DNA of 7,514 nt, taken from assembly GCA_002335345.1 (NCBI GenBank), contig DDCS01000148.1, positions 1 through 7,514 on the forward strand, read 5' to 3'. The DNA comes from Flavobacteriaceae bacterium UBA2000 (lineage in GTDB: Bacteria; Bacteroidota; Bacteroidia; Flavobacteriales; Flavobacteriaceae). The position numbers and the translations under genes are program-made. The stretch's first letter is position 1. Every line of letters starts with the position of its first letter. The notes beneath the pieces were generated by a model, which saw nothing but the letters and a program-made list of their open reading frames with translations, was not told the origin of the DNA and made no database searches. Below are positions 6,017-7,514 of the stretch, piece after piece.

Positions 6017-7072
6017 CTTTTCTTTCTGCGCAGTAACAGGCCATCCATCATAATCTTTTAGTTGTCTCAGAAGAATAGGGTCAAATGCAGATTGCTGGCA
6101 ATAAGGAGCAATCGAATTTTGGCTCAGACGTTTGGCTAAATACTCTTGCTCGTATTGCCCCGGAGTTGGGATAAAAAAAGCAGGTGTTTTTGTTTTGGCC
6201 AAATCCATTACCGTCGTATAGCCCGAGCGAGATATGACCACTTTACTCTGATTGATGAGGGCCTCTAAAGCGTGGCTGGTTAGAAAATTAAAAATTTGAA
6301 TCCCATCAATAATTTTTTCTTGAGGTGTTTCTTGAATAACACCACAAACCATAACCACCTTCTGAGGGTAATTCTTGAATTTCTCGCGCATGATCTCTTC
6401 TAACATACTCCGCTGAGGTTCTGGTCCGGAGAGCAAAACCAGTATGTCTATAGTCGGTTTCAGCGTTTCTTTTTTCATCCGACTGATCGGACCGATATAG
6501 GCTGTAGGGAATTTGAAATCAGGATCGTTACTTAAAACTCCGCTTAGCGCGTCTTGGCCTTCGTAATCTGGAACCCAACATTGGTCGAAATTTTTAATTA
6601 TACGCTGATGTAACCAGCTGGTAATCGGGGTGGACCACCCACTGAGTACTTGGATTTGGTGCGTCACAAACACACTCGGTAGATTGGGATGCCGTACGCC
6701 GAAGCGATTGTCGCTAATGATCCCTGTAATGCCGTATTTTTTGACTAGAGCCTCTGTGGCTATGCGCTCTGAGCGCATCACTTTGGCAATATTTGGAATC
6801 TGTAAGAGCAGCTTCCACTTGAACCATTTCGGATCTTTGGTGTAGGTTATATCGTAAGCCGGTAAGGCTTCAGCAGGCAGATTGGGAAATTCCTGTTTAA
6901 GAAGATTCAGCGCCCCTTTATCAGAGGCAATAACGACATCATAACCATGTTTTACAAGCTTTCGTATTATGGGGATACATCGTGTGGCATGCCCAAGACC
7001 CCAGTTCAGTGGGGCAACTAAAATCACACCACCTTTTTTCTTTGCCTTAAACTGGTACTGACCCTCTTTCAT
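5972..7072 (-). CDS. MurG-like GT-B glycosyltransferase
   Basis: A 366-residue soluble or peripheral glycosyltransferase of the GT-B fold, related to MurG/MJ1255-type and UDP-sugar transferases. The N-terminal Rossmann half begins after a basic tail with VILVAPLNWGLGHATR (GLGHATR at 25-31, the Gly-rich acceptor-side loop) and includes SDNRFG at 120-125. The C-terminal donor-binding half has LLSGPEPQR at 213-221, SRSGYTTVMDL at 281-291 and PTPGQYEQEYLA at 302-313, which parallels the MurG nucleotide-sugar site. It probably adds a sugar to a lipid or envelope glycan; donor and acceptor are unknown. I chose the ATG at 7072; a TTG immediately before it (7075) adds one residue. The stop lies inside the kinase gene on the other strand. 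A gene like this next to trmB is, as I recall, common in flavobacteria. Confidence 0.85.
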   Translation of the reverse strand: MKEGQYQFKAKKKGGVILVAPLNWGLGHATRCIPIIRKLVKHGYDVVIASDKGALNLLKQEFPNLPAEALPAYDITYTKDPKWFKWKLLLQIPNIAKVMRSERIATEALVKKYGITGIISDNRFGVRHPNLPSVFVTHQIQVLSGWSTPITSWLHQRIIKNFDQCWVPDYEGQDALSGVLSNDPDFKFPTAYIGPISRMKKETLKPTIDILVLLSGPEPQRSMLEEIMREKFKNYPQKVVMVCGVIQETPQEKIIDGIQIFNFLTSHALEALINQSKVVISRSGYTTVMDLAKTKTPAFFIPTPGQYEQEYLAKRLSQNSIAPYCQQSAFDPILLRQLKDYDGWPVTAQKEKLSTLFGIFQGKREF

Positions 7073-7077
7073 CAAAA

Positions 7078-7085
7078 CAAATGTA
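7078..7085 (-). promoter_or_regulatory. TAnnTTTG box directly before the glycosyltransferase start
   Basis: On the minus strand TACATTTG matches the Bacteroidota -7 box exactly and ends 5 nt before the ATG at 7072, so transcription from it would begin at or next to the start codon, giving a leaderless message. No TTG is found at the expected -33 distance, so this is tentative. Confidence 0.3.
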
Positions 7086-7143
7086 ACCTATAATCCTAGA
7101 CGTGTATATTATTGTAATTTTACCAAATAATTAAAGAACCGTT

Positions 7144-7514
7144 GTGGGCAGTAAAAATAAACTCAAGAGATTTAAAGAGAATGAAACTTTTTCAAATGTC
7201 ATTCAGCCAAAGCGCGATGCGCTTTTGGCGGACACATTTGCCTTAAAAGGACATTGGTGTGCTTCATTTTTTAAAAATGACCGGCCTATAGTTTTAGAGC
7301 TGGGATGCGGAAAGGGCGAGTATACTTTGGCCTTAGCAAAGCGGGATCCCAATAAAAACTATATAGGGATTGACATAAAAGGCGCGCGTTTTTGGAAAGG
7401 GGCCAAGACGGCCCTGGCCGATGAATTGACCAATGTCGGGTTCTTGAGGATACAAATTGAGTTATTAACTTATTGTTTTGCCCAAGGTGAAATTGATGAG
7501 ATTTGGATAACTTT
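7144..7514 (+). CDS. trmB: tRNA (guanine-N7-)-methyltransferase, N-terminal part (3' end outside window)
   Basis: The first 123 residues of TrmB, the cytoplasmic SAM-dependent enzyme that methylates G46 in the variable loop of tRNAs. The N-terminus GSKNKLKRFKENETF is the characteristic flavobacterial opening. LELGCGKGEYTLALA (51-65) is the SAM-binding motif I, followed by YIGIDIKGARFWKGAKTA (73-90) and, at the window edge, DEIWIT, which normally leads into the FPDPW-type catalytic motif just outside. The start is GTG at 7144: an in-frame TAA at 7132-7134 leaves no other start codon between it and the conserved N-terminus. The gene is divergent from the glycosyltransferase with 71 bp between them. 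Weak AAAGAA lies upstream instead of a clear ribosome-binding site. The end of the gene is cut by the window. Confidence 0.95.
   Translation, partial: MGSKNKLKRFKENETFSNVIQPKRDALLADTFALKGHWCASFFKNDRPIVLELGCGKGEYTLALAKRDPNKNYIGIDIKGARFWKGAKTALADELTNVGFLRIQIELLTYCFAQGEIDEIWIT

Noticed and set aside
6026..6033. CTGCGCAG perfect palindrome near the convergent overlap
   Set aside because: An eight-base palindrome without a loop inside coding sequence is expected by chance and cannot act as a terminator.
7089..7094. TATAAT on the plus strand upstream of trmB, as a sigma-70 -10 box
   Set aside because: The Bacteroidota primary sigma factor recognises TAnnTTTG rather than TATAAT, there is no suitable -35 element, and the match is short in an AT-rich gap.

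Overview
The window looks like a chromosomal segment of a member of the Bacteroidota, most probably of the Flavobacteriia and relatives. The reasons are a secreted protein with a type IX secretion (T9SS) C-terminal sorting domain, a two-component pair of the PhoB/PhoR-like type typical of that phylum, tyrS and trmB sequences that match flavobacterial versions motif by motif, A-rich leaders instead of strong Shine-Dalgarno sites, and TAnnTTTG promoter boxes. Base composition is moderate and looks uniform. I see no insertion sequence, phage gene, tRNA, rRNA or CRISPR array.

Layout. The 3' end of tyrS enters from the left on the plus strand (to 535). It converges on a tight four-gene minus-strand cluster running from 3970 down to 568. 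In transcription order this encodes a T9SS-exported protein with a jelly-roll-like body, a LuxE-like adenylate-forming acyl-transfer enzyme, a membrane-anchored transglutaminase-like protein, and a four-helix membrane protein of the DUF350 type. Junctions are 10 or 58 nt (depending on the LuxE-like start), a 4-nt ATGA overlap, and 25 nt, so co-transcription is likely. A 283-bp divergent intergenic region (3971-4253) separates this cluster from a plus-strand response regulator and histidine kinase pair, which overlap by one base (TAATG). The kinase gene runs 45 bp into the 3' end of a convergent minus-strand glycosyltransferase gene. After a 71-bp divergent gap the window ends inside trmB, which starts at GTG. 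There is no gene-free stretch over 300 bases.

How the genes may work together. tyrS and trmB are housekeeping translation genes that frame the region. The kinase, with almost no extracytoplasmic sensor loop, phosphorylates the OmpR/PhoB-class regulator; the shared intergenic region makes control of its own operon or of the divergent envelope cluster possible, but nothing proves it. The four-gene cluster is the least explained part: an exported protein, an acyl-activating enzyme, a transglutaminase fold and a small membrane protein suggest an envelope modification or processing module. That is inference from gene order. I found no clearly unprecedented system; this cluster is the best candidate for follow-up.
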